Below, piece after piece: positions 49,027 to 59,732 of a DNA stretch of 64,000 bases (positions are counted from its first letter, which is position 1; each line of letters starts with the position of its first letter). The position numbers were made by a program, and so were the translations under genes. Under the pieces are notes generated by a model that saw only the letters and a list, made by a program, of their open reading frames with translations, searched no databases and was not told where the DNA came from. The DNA lies in NCBI RefSeq assembly GCF_003586305.1, contig NZ_QXJI01000001.1:434001-498000 (forward strand), given 5' to 3'. This DNA is from Cognatilysobacter tabacisoli. GTDB taxonomy: Bacteria; Pseudomonadota; Gammaproteobacteria; Xanthomonadales; Xanthomonadaceae.

Positions 49027-51951
49027 TCAGAAGTTGTAGCTGACGCTCACGAAGAAGCGGCGGCCCAGCGGATCCGCACCCAGGAACGGGTTGAAGAACG
49101 GATAGCCGGTCAGGCTGTTGTCTTCGCGGTACTGGTTGTTGGTGACGTTGACGATCGTGAAGTCCGCACGCAGGTTCTCGCCGAAGCGCTTGCCGACCTG
49201 GACGTTGTAGAGCATCCACGGCGCCAGGCGACGGCCGTACTCGCCACCGGCGGCATTGCGGCCCGGAACGGCGGCGTTGCTGTAGGCCGAACCGTAGCGC
49301 GTGCCGAACACGGTCGCGTTCCAGTCACCCTTGCTCCACGAAACCGAACCACGCGCGCGGCTGCGTTCGACGTAGTAGAACGTCGGCGGCAGGTCGCGGT
49401 AGTCGATCAGGGGATCGGCCAGCAGCAGCTTGTACTTGTCGGTCAGGGTCAGCGAGTAACCCAGGTCCGTGCTGAAGGTGCCGTAGCGGTCGGTGTCGAG
49501 GCGGTAGCGGAAGTTCGCATCGATACCGCTGAGGTCGCGCAGCGCGGTGTTGATGTAACCGTCGTTGATGGCCTCGATGCGGCCGTCGAGCGGCGAGCCC
49601 GGCGCGTTGGTGCGGGTGACCAGGTTGGCGACGCTGGCGCAGAACGCGTCGGTCGGAACCGGGCGGCCGTCGGAGTAGCTGCCCAGGCGGCAGGCGGCTT
49701 CCGAACGCAGGATGAAGTCCGAGCCGAGCTGGTCGGCGGCGTCCTCGAGCTTGATGCGGTAGTAGTCGACCGACATGTTCATGCTGTCGGTGATGTCCCA
49801 CACGAAGCCGGCGGTGAACGACTCGCCTTCTTCTTCCTTCAGCTGCGAGTTGCCGGCGATGCGCGTCTGCACCGTGTAGATCGTCGGGTCGCCCGCGACG
49901 TTGCACTGGGTGCGCGTACGCGGACCGGCCGCGGCGCCGGCGCCGGTGCCCGAACGGCAGGCGTACTCGTCGAGCGCGCCGGCGAACGACGCGGCGCCCT
50001 CGGCGTAGACGAGCTGCAGGTCGGGCGCGCGGAAGCTGGTGGCCGCCGAGGCGCGCAGCAGCAGGCTGTCGAACACGCGCCACTTCAGGCCGAGGTTGTA
50101 CGTGATCGCGTCGTCGACCTGGGTGATGTCGTCGTACTTGTCGTAACGCGCGGCCAGCTGGGCGTCGAAGTTCGTGAACACCGGCACCGCGAACTCGACG
50201 CCGACGGCGTAGCGGTCGCGCTCGCCCTGCGTGCGGCCCGAGCTGACCAGGTTGTAGACGGTCTGCTCATCGGCCGGACGCAGCGGGTTGGTGCGCGGAT
50301 CGCTGCGCAGGTCGACCGACTGGCGGTTGGCCTCGAGCACGCCGGCGAAGCCGACGCTACCGGCCGGCAGGTCGAACAGGTCGCCGGCCACGTTGAAGTT
50401 CATCGACGACGACTCGGTCGTGCCCTCGTTGATCACGCGGGTCGAGACGGCCTTGTACTGCTCGGCGGTGAACGGCGTGGTCCAGCGGTTGAGGTCCAGC
50501 CGGTGGATCGGGAAGTTGCTCGTGCTCAGGCCCTGGACGCCGGTGTTCGTGGCGAAGCCCAGGCGCGGTCCAAGGAAGTAGTCGTGCACGGCCTTGGCGA
50601 GCAGGCGCGGGCGATCCTGGGTGTAGTCGTACTCACCGTGCTGGATCGACGCTTCCCAGTCGAATCGCTCGCCGAACACGCCGGTGGCGCCGGCCTGCAG
50701 GTCGAAGGTCGACTCCTCGAAGATCGTCGTCACGGCCTCGGCGCCGCCGAGCTCGAACGGGTTGAACACGCGCTGCAGCTGGATCAGCGAGCCGAACTGC
50801 GGGTCGTAGTAGAACGCCGTCGTGCCGCCGGTGCGCGTGGTGTTGAAGCGATCACCCGACGTGCCCCAGAACTCCGTGCCCGAGCTGGCCTTGGCCTCGC
50901 TGTCGTAGTACGTGGCGCTGGCGAACAGCTGGGTCGTGTCGGTCAGGTCGAACGTGCCGTAGCCGTAGGCCGAGTAGTACTGGTTCTTGTTCGAGATCGA
51001 ACGCGAAGCCGGCTGGGTGAACGAGCCGCAGTAGGTGCCGCGCGCGGCGGTGGTGCGGGTCGTGTAGCCGAAGCGGTCGCAGACGGCCTGGCCCGGGTAG
51101 TACGCGTTCTGGTTGACCAGGCCGTTGGCGGTCGTGTTGCCGCGGATGGCGATCAGCGACAGCGCCGGATTGGTGAAGTCCGGGCCCAGCGGCCCCTTGC
51201 GCGTGTCGGAGAGGAAGTCGCGCTGCGAGGCGAACACCGGCTCGTTGTTGCCGTACTGGAAGGCGTACGTGGTGCTCCAGCGGTCGCCGCTGCGGCCGCC
51301 CGTGTACTCGAGCTTGACGCTGTCGCCGCCGCCTTCGGCCGTCGTGCCGACGGTGCCGCGCAGGTTGTTGCCCTCGTAGTTCTTGCGCAGGACGATGTTG
51401 ACCACGCCCGCGATCGCGTCCGAACCGTAGATCGCCGACGCGCCGCCGGTGAGCACTTCGACGCGCTCGATGATCGACGACGGAATCGCGCGCACGTTGA
51501 CCACGTTGTTGTCGCGGTTGTACGGCTGCGGGTACTGCGCCGGGCGACGGCCGTTGATCAGCGTCAGCGTGTAGCCCGGGCCGAGGTTGCGCAGGTTGAC
51601 CACCTGGGCATTCGGGGTGAAGCCGGTGACCGCGAGGTCGCCAGTGAACGAGCTGTTGGTGTTCTGGGTCAGCGTCTGCAGCATGTCGCCGACGGTCTGG
51701 AAACCTTCGCGGTCGATGTCGGCGCGCGTGATCACGGTGACCGGTGCGGGGCCTTCGATCTCGGCGCGCTTGATGCGCGAGCCGACGACGGTGACCTTGT
51801 CGATATCGGTGGGCTGGCTGGACGACGGCTGCGGCTGGGTCTGCGTTGCCGCGTCCTGCGCCAGCGCCACGCCCGCGAAGGGCACGACCATGGCAGCGAA
51901 CAGCGCAGAGCTGAGGCGGCTGCGACGCAGCCGGATCTGGGTGTCACTCAT
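49027..51951 (-). CDS. TonB-dependent receptor
   Basis: A 974-residue outer-membrane protein. The start at ATG 51951 has AGGGGA about ten bases upstream and gives a normal signal peptide ending GVALAQ (about 31). A TonB-box-like segment DIDKVTVVGSRI precedes the plug (VITRADIDREGFQTVGDML, NLRNLGPGYTLTLINGRR, IERVEVLTGGASAIYGSDA). The remainder is a 22-strand-type barrel ending in FFVSVSYNF with terminal Phe. The group is the Oar/large-receptor type common in Xanthomonadales that imports peptides or glycans; the substrate is not readable from sequence. Confidence 0.93.
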   Translation of the reverse strand: MSDTQIRLRRSRLSSALFAAMVVPFAGVALAQDAATQTQPQPSSSQPTDIDKVTVVGSRIKRAEIEGPAPVTVITRADIDREGFQTVGDMLQTLTQNTNSSFTGDLAVTGFTPNAQVVNLRNLGPGYTLTLINGRRPAQYPQPYNRDNNVVNVRAIPSSIIERVEVLTGGASAIYGSDAIAGVVNIVLRKNYEGNNLRGTVGTTAEGGGDSVKLEYTGGRSGDRWSTTYAFQYGNNEPVFASQRDFLSDTRKGPLGPDFTNPALSLIAIRGNTTANGLVNQNAYYPGQAVCDRFGYTTRTTAARGTYCGSFTQPASRSISNKNQYYSAYGYGTFDLTDTTQLFASATYYDSEAKASSGTEFWGTSGDRFNTTRTGGTTAFYYDPQFGSLIQLQRVFNPFELGGAEAVTTIFEESTFDLQAGATGVFGERFDWEASIQHGEYDYTQDRPRLLAKAVHDYFLGPRLGFATNTGVQGLSTSNFPIHRLDLNRWTTPFTAEQYKAVSTRVINEGTTESSSMNFNVAGDLFDLPAGSVGFAGVLEANRQSVDLRSDPRTNPLRPADEQTVYNLVSSGRTQGERDRYAVGVEFAVPVFTNFDAQLAARYDKYDDITQVDDAITYNLGLKWRVFDSLLLRASAATSFRAPDLQLVYAEGAASFAGALDEYACRSGTGAGAAAGPRTRTQCNVAGDPTIYTVQTRIAGNSQLKEEEGESFTAGFVWDITDSMNMSVDYYRIKLEDAADQLGSDFILRSEAACRLGSYSDGRPVPTDAFCASVANLVTRTNAPGSPLDGRIEAINDGYINTALRDLSGIDANFRYRLDTDRYGTFSTDLGYSLTLTDKYKLLLADPLIDYRDLPPTFYYVERSRARGSVSWSKGDWNATVFGTRYGSAYSNAAVPGRNAAGGEYGRRLAPWMLYNVQVGKRFGENLRADFTIVNVTNNQYREDNSLTGYPFFNPFLGADPLGRRFFVSVSYNF

Positions 51952-52193
51952 CGGTTTGGAATCCCCTGATTGCAAAGAAAGACAAAAGTTGCGCGGCCTT
52001 CCTGGACTGTCGTTGTCAACCCCCTGACGACCCGACATTAACATGCACTTAACGCAGTTGTCGCACGGCCGTCACAATGATTTCGGTGATAGCTCACGCC
52101 TATGGATGCTGCCGTTGGACAGGCATCGGCCCGCCGCGCGCGTACCATTCGCGCCCTGGCCGCGGCATGCGGCGCGCACGAGAGAGGACAACG

Positions 52194-53279
52194 TTGAACG
52201 ACTCCCTGCAGGCCCGGATCGGCGCGCTGGTTCTTCCCGGCACCGACACCCGACTCGACCAGACCGGCGCGCGGATCCGGATCGCGCGCGCGCCCGCAGG
52301 CGTCGCCGTCGACATCGTGCTCGGCTTCCCGTCGGCGCCGTGGACCGCGTGGCTGCACGACCAGGTCGCGGCGCTCGCGGGCGCCGACGGCACGGCGCTC
52401 GGTGCGCTGGCGGTGAGCCACCGGATCGCCAGCCATGCAGTGCAGGGCACGCTTGCGCCGCTGGCCAGCGTGCGCAACGTCATCGCCATCGGCTCGGGCA
52501 AGGGCGGCGTCGGCAAGTCCACGACCGCCGTGAACCTGGCGCTGGCGCTGGCGGCCGACGGCGCACGGGTCGGTGTGCTCGATGCCGACATCTACGGCCC
52601 GAGCATCCCGATGATGCTCGGGCTGCACGGGCGTCCGGACAGCCCGGACGGCAAGTCGATCGAGCCGATGCGCGCGCACGGGGTCGAGGCGATGTCGATC
52701 GGGCTGCTGGTCGAGGCGGACACGCCGATGATCTGGCGCGGGCCGATGGCGACGTCCGCGCTGACCCAGCTGCTCAACGACACCCGCTGGGGCGGCGATG
52801 AGGGGCAGGGGCTGGACTACCTAGTCGTCGACCTGCCGCCCGGGACCGGCGACATCCAGCTGACCCTGGCGCAGAAGATCCCGGTCGCCGGCGCGGTGAT
52901 CGTCACCACGCCGCAGGACGTGGCCACGCTGGACGCGCGCAAGGCGCTGAAGATGTTCGAGAAGGTCGAGGTGCCGGTGCTCGGCCTCATCGAGAACATG
53001 GCCGTGCACACGTGCCGGCAGTGCGGGCACGTCGAGCACGTGTTCGGCGAGGGCGGCGGCGAGCGGATGGCCGCGCAGTACGGCGTCGCGATGCTCGGCA
53101 GCCTGCCGCTGGAGCTGGGCATCCGTGAACAGGGGGACGCGGGAGTGCCGATAGTCTCGGCGCGCCCTGAATCGGCCACCGCCCATGCCTATAAATCGGC
53201 CGCCCGTCGGCTATCGATCGCGCTTTCGCGGCGCCCGCCCGTCGCAACTCCCCTTTCCGTCTCGCTTTTGTCTCCCTGA
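52194..53279 (+). CDS. apbC: Iron-sulfur cluster carrier protein ApbC (Mrp)
   Basis: A 361-residue P-loop protein starting at TTG 52194, five bases after AGAGAGGA. After a MIP18-like N-terminal region (about 1-90) comes the deviant Walker A GKGGVGKST at 102-110, then DADIYGPSIP and VVDLPPGTGD. The cluster-binding pair Cys274/Cys277 lies in CRQCGHVEHVFGEGG. It carries and delivers [4Fe-4S] clusters. In relatives it commonly adjoins dcd; here a secreted protease gene lies between them. Confidence 0.93.
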   Translation: MNDSLQARIGALVLPGTDTRLDQTGARIRIARAPAGVAVDIVLGFPSAPWTAWLHDQVAALAGADGTALGALAVSHRIASHAVQGTLAPLASVRNVIAIGSGKGGVGKSTTAVNLALALAADGARVGVLDADIYGPSIPMMLGLHGRPDSPDGKSIEPMRAHGVEAMSIGLLVEADTPMIWRGPMATSALTQLLNDTRWGGDEGQGLDYLVVDLPPGTGDIQLTLAQKIPVAGAVIVTTPQDVATLDARKALKMFEKVEVPVLGLIENMAVHTCRQCGHVEHVFGEGGGERMAAQYGVAMLGSLPLELGIREQGDAGVPIVSARPESATAHAYKSAARRLSIALSRRPPVATPLSVSLLSP

Positions 53280-53394
53280 GGCGGTTCGCGGCTGCTGCGT
53301 CGCAGCATGGAACGCAAGGACTGTGCCACTTAGATTCGACGGGCGCGGTCGTTCGGCCGCGTTTCATTGCCATCTATTTCGGGGAGTTGTGTAG

Positions 53395-54750
<1,356 letters not shown>

Positions 54751-54780
54751 TCGACCCGGCAACGCTTCCTCGTGGTACTT

Positions 54781-54808
54781 CGAAGGCCCGGTTTCGACCG
54801 GGCCTTCG
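54781..54808 (+). terminator. Rho-independent terminator
   Basis: An 11-base perfect stem CGAAGGCCCGG / CCGGGCCTTCG with a 6-base loop, followed by TCGTCGTTTC. It ends the S8 protease transcript 30 bases after its stop. Confidence 0.85.
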
Positions 54809-54935
54809 TCGTTTCGGCGCGCCGGCGCCGGCCACCGCGTCGACGCCGCGCCGATGCCGCGCAGGGCGCGCGGCGCGGCCCGGCCGTCGTGCCCGCTAGA
54901 ATTGACGACCACGAACCCTGGGACGCCACCCCCGC

Positions 54936-55505
54936 ATGAGCATCAAGTCCGACCGCTGGATCCGCCGGATGTCCGAGCAGCACGGCATGATCGAGCCGTT
55001 CGAGCCCGGCCAGGTCAAGACCGCCGCCGACGGCCAGCGCATCGTCAGCTACGGCACCTCCAGCTACGGCTACGACGTGCGCTGCTCGCGCGAGTTCAAG
55101 GTGTTCACCAACATCAACTCGACCATCGTCGACCCGAAGCACTTCGACCCCGGCAGCTTCGTCGACATCGAGAACGACGTGTGCATCATCCCGCCGAACT
55201 CGTTCGCGCTGGCGCGCACCGTCGAGTACTTCCGCATTCCGCGCGACACGCTGGTGGTGTGCCTGGGCAAGAGCACGTACGCGCGCTGCGGCATCATCGT
55301 CAACGTGACGCCGCTCGAGCCGGAGTGGGAGGGCCACGTCACGCTGGAGTTCAGCAACACCACGCCGCTGCCGGCGCGCATCTACGCCAACGAGGGCGTC
55401 GCCCAGATGCTGTTCTTCCAGTCCGACGAAGTCTGCGAGACGTCGTACAAGGACCGCGGCGGCAAGTACCAGGGCCAGACTGGCGTGACGCTGCCGAAGA
55501 CCTGA
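54936..55505 (+). CDS. dcd: dCTP deaminase
   Basis: A 189-residue protein of usual Dcd length. Hallmarks: [18 protein letters not shown], the catalytic stretch [38 protein letters not shown] with the essential Glu, and [25 protein letters not shown]. It deaminates dCTP to dUTP in thymidylate synthesis. It probably has its own promoter after the protease terminator. Confidence 0.96.
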   Translation: MSIKSDRWIRRMSEQHGMIEPFEPGQVKTAADGQRIVSYGTSSYGYDVRCSREFKVFTNINSTIVDPKHFDPGSFVDIENDVCIIPPNSFALARTVEYFRIPRDTLVVCLGKSTYARCGIIVNVTPLEPEWEGHVTLEFSNTTPLPARIYANEGVAQMLFFQSDEVCETSYKDRGGKYQGQTGVTLPKT

Positions 55506-55571
55506 GTCGGCCGGGCCCCCTCGCGCGGCGGCCCTGCTGCCCGCGGCTGACCGCCGCCTTGCCGCGCGCGG

Positions 55572-56270
55572 TCAGTGCTCGGCGCCGCCGGTGATCCGGG
55601 CGTCTTCTCCCGATTGCAGGGCGACGCGCAGCGCGAGCCGCAGCGCGTCGACGACCCGTTCCACCGGAAGGCTCGGCACGCCGGGGCGATCCGCGACCTG
55701 CGTCGGCGCGTATGGAATGTGGACGAATCCGCCGCCGACACCCGGCTGCTCGCGGAGCGCGTGCATCAGACCGTAGAAGACGTGGTTGCACACGTAGGTG
55801 CCGGCCGTCTGCGACACCTCGGCCGGAATGCCCGCGTCGCGCAGCGCGACGAGCATCGCCTTGATCGGCAGGGTCGTGAAATACGCGGCGGGGCCGTCGT
55901 CGGCGATCGGCGCGTCGATCGGCTGGGTGCCGGCGTTGTCGGGGATGCGCGCGTCGTCGACGTTGATCGCCACGCGCTCGAGCGACAGGCGCTCGCGGCC
56001 GCCGGCCTGGCCGACGCACATCACCAGCGCCGGCTGCAGTTCGTCGATCGCCGCGCGCAGCGCGTCGAGCGAGCCGCCGAACGTCACCGGCAGCTCGCGC
56101 GCGACGACCAGGTGGCCGGCGATGCGCTTGCCATGCAGCGCCCGCACGGCCTCCCAGCTCGGGTTGGTGGTTTCGCCGCCGAACGGGGCGAAGCCGGTCA
56201 ACAGCACCCGCGGCGCCCTGCTGCGGCGGCGTGGCGTCGCGGAATGCGTGTGGGAGGCCGCGCGCGCCAT
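55572..56270 (-). CDS. pcp: Pyroglutamyl-peptidase I
   Basis: A 232-residue C15 peptidase with Glu98 (LERVAIN), Cys161 (TAGTYVCNH) and His184 (GFVHIPY) as the catalytic triad, plus [11 protein letters not shown] at the N-terminus. An Arg/Ser-rich N-terminal extension of about 20 residues is longer than usual, so the true start may lie further in. It removes N-terminal 5-oxoproline from peptides. It is the last gene of the minus-strand 5-oxoproline operon, starting three bases after the DUF979 gene. Confidence 0.93.
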   Translation of the reverse strand: MARAASHTHSATPRRRSRAPRVLLTGFAPFGGETTNPSWEAVRALHGKRIAGHLVVARELPVTFGGSLDALRAAIDELQPALVMCVGQAGGRERLSLERVAINVDDARIPDNAGTQPIDAPIADDGPAAYFTTLPIKAMLVALRDAGIPAEVSQTAGTYVCNHVFYGLMHALREQPGVGGGFVHIPYAPTQVADRPGVPSLPVERVVDALRLALRVALQSGEDARITGGAEH

Positions 56271-56273
56271 CGC

Positions 56274-57227
56274 TCAGCGGAACGCGATCAGGTACATCAG
56301 CGCGATGTTGCACGCCAGCAGCAGCGCGCCGGTCGCCCACTGCGCGCGGATCACGCCGTAGGGATCCTTGAGCTCGAGCAGCGCGGCCGGGACCAGGTTG
56401 AAGTTGGCGGCCATCGGCGTCATCAGCGTGCCGCAGTAGCCCGACAGCATGCCGATCGCCGCCAGCGAGGCGGGCTCGGCGCCGTGCAGCTGCACCAGCA
56501 GCGGCAGCGCGATGCCGGCCGTCATGACCGGGAACGCGGCGAACGCGTTGCCCATGATGATCGTGAACAGCGCCATGCCCAGCGCGTAGGCGACGACCAC
56601 GACGAACGGGTTGTCGACCGGAATCACGCTGCGCACGACGCCGGCCACGGCCTGGCCGACGCCGGCCGCCTCGAACACGCTGCCGAGCGTGGCCAGCAGC
56701 AGCGGCAGCAGCGCGGCCCAGCCGATCGCATCGACCAGCCGGCGCGACTGCTCGACCGCACTCCACGGCGACTGCCGGGTCAGCCGGCACGCCGCGGCCA
56801 GGGCCACGGTGCACGCGATCGCGAGCGACACGAGGGTGACGTTGGTCGGCTCCAGCAGCGGCGTGCCGCCGAATGCGACGTGCTTGAGGCCGAGCGCGCC
56901 AAGCAGGGTGACCGCGGGAATCAACAGCGCCGGCCAGAACAGCCGGTTGCCGAGCCGCGCGGCCTCGGCCCGCTTCTCGTCGACGCCGCTCTCGGCGTAG
57001 CGGCCCATCCTCAGGCCGCCGAAGCCTGCCAGCAGCGCCAGCGCGACGACGACCACGCCGACCGCGCGCGGCGGCAGGTGTTCGGCGCCGAACAGCATCA
57101 GCGCGAGCAGGCCCCAGAACAGCGCGGTGGTGTGCCGGCGCGGGTTGCCGCGGTCGCGCCAGCCGCGCACGGCGAGCGAGGCGAGGTAGGCGCCGAGCAG
57201 CCAGTACACGTGGGTCAGCGTGATCAT
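56274..57227 (-). CDS. DUF979-family membrane protein, putative 5-oxoproline transport component
   Basis: A 317-residue polytopic protein (about nine helices) with the DUF979 segments AEHLPPRAVGVVVVALAL, GNAFAAFPVMTAGIALPLL and GYCGTLMTPMAANFNLVPAALLELKDPYGVI. Its ATG overlaps the stop of the DUF969 gene (ATGA). The pair is known to cluster with pxpABC and pcp, and a role in pyroglutamate uptake has been proposed from such clustering; it is not shown biochemically to my knowledge. Confidence 0.87.
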   Translation of the reverse strand: MITLTHVYWLLGAYLASLAVRGWRDRGNPRRHTTALFWGLLALMLFGAEHLPPRAVGVVVVALALLAGFGGLRMGRYAESGVDEKRAEAARLGNRLFWPALLIPAVTLLGALGLKHVAFGGTPLLEPTNVTLVSLAIACTVALAAACRLTRQSPWSAVEQSRRLVDAIGWAALLPLLLATLGSVFEAAGVGQAVAGVVRSVIPVDNPFVVVVAYALGMALFTIIMGNAFAAFPVMTAGIALPLLVQLHGAEPASLAAIGMLSGYCGTLMTPMAANFNLVPAALLELKDPYGVIRAQWATGALLLACNIALMYLIAFR

Positions 57228-57928
57228 GCGTCGCCGCCCGGCTCGGCGGCCTGCGTCGCCGCGCGGCGACGCGCAAGCGCGCGTTCGAAACGCATCACGC
57301 GCACCGAGTGGATGGCGAACGCGCAGATCGCGGTCGGGATGCCCCACAGCGCGATCTGCAGCGGCTCGAGCACGATGCCGTTCTCGGCGAAGAAGCCCTG
57401 GATCAGCAGGACCGCGCCGAACGCGATGAAGATGTCCTCGCCGAAGAACAGGCCGACGTTGTCGGTGCCGGCCGCCATCGCGCGGATGCGCTGGCGCTCG
57501 TCGTCCGGCAGCGCGCCGTGGCGCGTCTCGGCCGCGCCCTCGGCCATCGGCGCCAGCAGCGGGCGCACGGTCTGCGGGTGGCCGCCCAGGCTGGTCAGGC
57601 CGAGCGCGGCGGCGAGCTGGCGCATCAGCAGGTAGGCCACCAGCAACCGGCCCATCGTCGCGCCGCGCAGCCGCGCGACCCAGGCCTGCGCGTGTTCCTT
57701 CAGGCCGTGGCGTTCGAGGAGTCCGATGACCGGCAGCGTCAGCAGGAACAGCAGCAGATAGCGCTTGTCGGTGAACGCGCGCCCGAGCACGTCGAGCATC
57801 TCGAGCGGGTCCAGCCCGGCCGCCGCGCCGGTGATGAAGCCGGCCACGACGACGACCATCGCCGGGTTGAGCCGCAGCACGAAGCCGAGCACCACTGCGG
57901 CGACGCCGAGCAGCGGCCAGTAGTTCAT
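57224..57928 (-). CDS. DUF969-family membrane protein, partner of DUF979
   Basis: A 234-residue polytopic protein with the DUF969 blocks RYLLLFLLTLPVIGLLERHG, LTSLGGHPQTVRPLLAPMAEGA and GTDNVGLFFGEDIFIAFGAVLLI. ATGA overlaps at both ends couple it to pxpA upstream and the DUF979 gene downstream. It probably forms a two-subunit permease with DUF979. The conserved Asn/Glu residues in the membrane segments are candidate transport residues. Confidence 0.88.
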   Translation of the reverse strand: MNYWPLLGVAAVVLGFVLRLNPAMVVVVAGFITGAAAGLDPLEMLDVLGRAFTDKRYLLLFLLTLPVIGLLERHGLKEHAQAWVARLRGATMGRLLVAYLLMRQLAAALGLTSLGGHPQTVRPLLAPMAEGAAETRHGALPDDERQRIRAMAAGTDNVGLFFGEDIFIAFGAVLLIQGFFAENGIVLEPLQIALWGIPTAICAFAIHSVRVMRFERALARRRAATQAAEPGGDA

Positions 57929-58728
57929 GCGGCGTGTCCCGAAACGTTGCCGCGTGCGGCGAGGGCGGTGACCTGCACGCCGTCGGCGTCGAGCGCTGCG
58001 CGCAGGGCGCGCGCGAACGCCGCGGCGTCGGCGCGGTCGCCATGCAGGCACAGGGTGTCGGCGCGCAGGTGCAGCGTGTGGCCGTCGGCGGTGGCGACTT
58101 CGCCGCGCGTCGCCAGCCGCCGCGCCTGCGCGACCGCGCCGTCGAGCGATTCGATCACCGCGCCCGGCGTGCCGCGCGGCAGCAGGCGGCCGTCGGGGCC
58201 GTAGCCGCGCTCGGCGAAGACCTCGTGGGCCACGCGCAGGCCGGCGCGTGCGCCCGCCTCGGTCAGCGCGCTGCCGGACAGGCCGAACAGCACCAGCGAT
58301 GGATTGAACGCGGCCACGGCGTCGGCGATCGCGCGGGCGACGTCGGCGTCGCGCGCGGCGAGGTTGTACAGCGCGCCGTGCGGCTTGACGTGCGCCAGCG
58401 GCACGCCTTCGTCGGCGGCGATCGCGGCGATGCGGCGCAGCTGCGCCGTCACCGTGGCGGCGATCCCGGCCGGCGGCAGCGACAGCTCGCGCCGGCCGAA
58501 GTGGTCGCGGTCGTCGAAGCTCGGGTGCGCGCCGGCGGCGACGCCGTGGGCGCGGCACAGCCGCAGCGTCGCGCGCATGGTGGCCTCGTCGCCGGCGTGG
58601 CCGCCGCACGCGATGCTGGCCGAGGTGATCAGCGGCAGGATCGCGGCGTCGTCGCCGCAGCCTTCGCCGAGGTCGCAGTTGAAGTCGATGCGCGGCGCGG
58701 ACCGCCGCGGGGTCGGGGTGGTGATCAT
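57925..58728 (-). CDS. pxpA: 5-oxoprolinase subunit PxpA (LamB/YcsF family)
   Basis: A 267-residue protein with DFNCDLGEGCGDDAAILPLITSASIACGGHAGD, GAHPSFDDRDHFGRR, HVKPHGALYN and LCLHGD, the standard LamB/YcsF blocks. With PxpB and PxpC it forms the ATP-dependent prokaryotic 5-oxoprolinase that opens pyroglutamate to glutamate. It lies 50 bases after pxpC and overlaps the DUF969 gene. Confidence 0.95.
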   Translation of the reverse strand: MITTPTPRRSAPRIDFNCDLGEGCGDDAAILPLITSASIACGGHAGDEATMRATLRLCRAHGVAAGAHPSFDDRDHFGRRELSLPPAGIAATVTAQLRRIAAIAADEGVPLAHVKPHGALYNLAARDADVARAIADAVAAFNPSLVLFGLSGSALTEAGARAGLRVAHEVFAERGYGPDGRLLPRGTPGAVIESLDGAVAQARRLATRGEVATADGHTLHLRADTLCLHGDRADAAAFARALRAALDADGVQVTALAARGNVSGHAA

Positions 58729-58778
58729 GGAAGCGCCAGCGTAGCGTAGGCCACGCTCGTCACGGGCGCTGGGGCGCG

Positions 58779-59732
58779 TCAGCGCGATCGCTGCGCTGCG
58801 GCCAGCGCTGCGCGTGCATGGCGATGCCGGCGTGCCAGCAGCAGCGCATGCGCCGCGTCGGCATCGATCGGGGTGAACCGCAGCGCGTCGCCGGGGCGGC
58901 ACTGGGCCAGCCGCGGCAGGTCGGCCGACGCGACGTGGCCGAGCCGCGGATAGCCGCCGACGGTCTGCGCATCGGCGAGCAGCACGATCGGCTGGCCGTC
59001 CGGCGGCAGCTGGACGGTGCCGGGCGCCACCGGCGCGGACACTCCGTCGGGTGCATCGGCCGCCAGCGCCGTGCCGGCCAGCCGCAGGCCCTGGCGGTTG
59101 CTGCGCGCGTCGACGCGCCACGCGCCGCGGGCGAGCGCGCCGCTGGCGGGGTGCAGGCTCGCCACGTAGCGGATCGGCGCTTCGCGCGGTTCGTCGGCAT
59201 CGGGGTCGACCCACCACGCCGGCAGCTGCACGGCGGTTGCGTCGTGCTGGCGCGCCGTGCCCAGCGGAAGCTCGTCTCCACGCTGCAGCGCGCGGCCGTT
59301 GCAGCCACCGAAGCCGCCGCGCAGGTCGGTGCTGCGGCTGTCGAGGACCACCGGCACGTCGATGCCGCCGTCGATCGCCAGCCATGCGCGCGCGCCGCCG
59401 CGCACCGGGCCGAGCATCAGTTCGCCGGGCGGCAACGCGATCGGGCGCCGCGTGGCGAGCGCGATCGTTTCGCCGCCGGCCGGGCGGAAGGCGGCGTCGA
59501 CGTCTGCGCCACAGATCGCAACGCGGCTCGTCCGGTCGATGGCGAGCGTGGGCCCGTGCAGGGTGAACTCGAGCACCGCGTCTCCGGCGGCGTTGCCGAC
59601 CAGCCGGTTCGCCAGCGCCGCCGCGTCGGGATCGAGTGCGCCGGCCTGTGCGACGCCGAGGTGGCGCCAGCCGTGGCGGCCGAGGTCCTGCACCGTGGTC
59701 AGCGGCCCGGCGGCGAGCACGCGCAGGCTCAC
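58779..59732 (-). CDS. pxpC: 5-oxoprolinase subunit PxpC (carboxyltransferase domain, subunit 2)
   Basis: A 317-residue protein starting at GTG 59732, which overlaps the pxpB stop (GTGA). Family blocks: GPLTTVQDLGRHGWRHLGVAQAGALDP, NAAGDAVLEFTLHGP, RAWLAIDGGIDVP and SDLPRLAQCRPGDALRF-like end (ASADLPRL). Similar to urea-carboxylase/allophanate hydrolase C-half domains. Forms the catalytic complex with PxpA and PxpB. Confidence 0.94.
   Translation of the reverse strand: MSLRVLAAGPLTTVQDLGRHGWRHLGVAQAGALDPDAAALANRLVGNAAGDAVLEFTLHGPTLAIDRTSRVAICGADVDAAFRPAGGETIALATRRPIALPPGELMLGPVRGGARAWLAIDGGIDVPVVLDSRSTDLRGGFGGCNGRALQRGDELPLGTARQHDATAVQLPAWWVDPDADEPREAPIRYVASLHPASGALARGAWRVDARSNRQGLRLAGTALAADAPDGVSAPVAPGTVQLPPDGQPIVLLADAQTVGGYPRLGHVASADLPRLAQCRPGDALRFTPIDADAAHALLLARRHRHARAALAAAQRSR

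Noticed and set aside
49012-51969. Nearly 1000-residue open frame antisense to the TonB receptor
   Set aside because: High-GC shadow frame: Arg/Val/Ala/Gly-rich with no domain, while the opposite strand is a complete TonB receptor with signal peptide, plug, terminal Phe and terminator.
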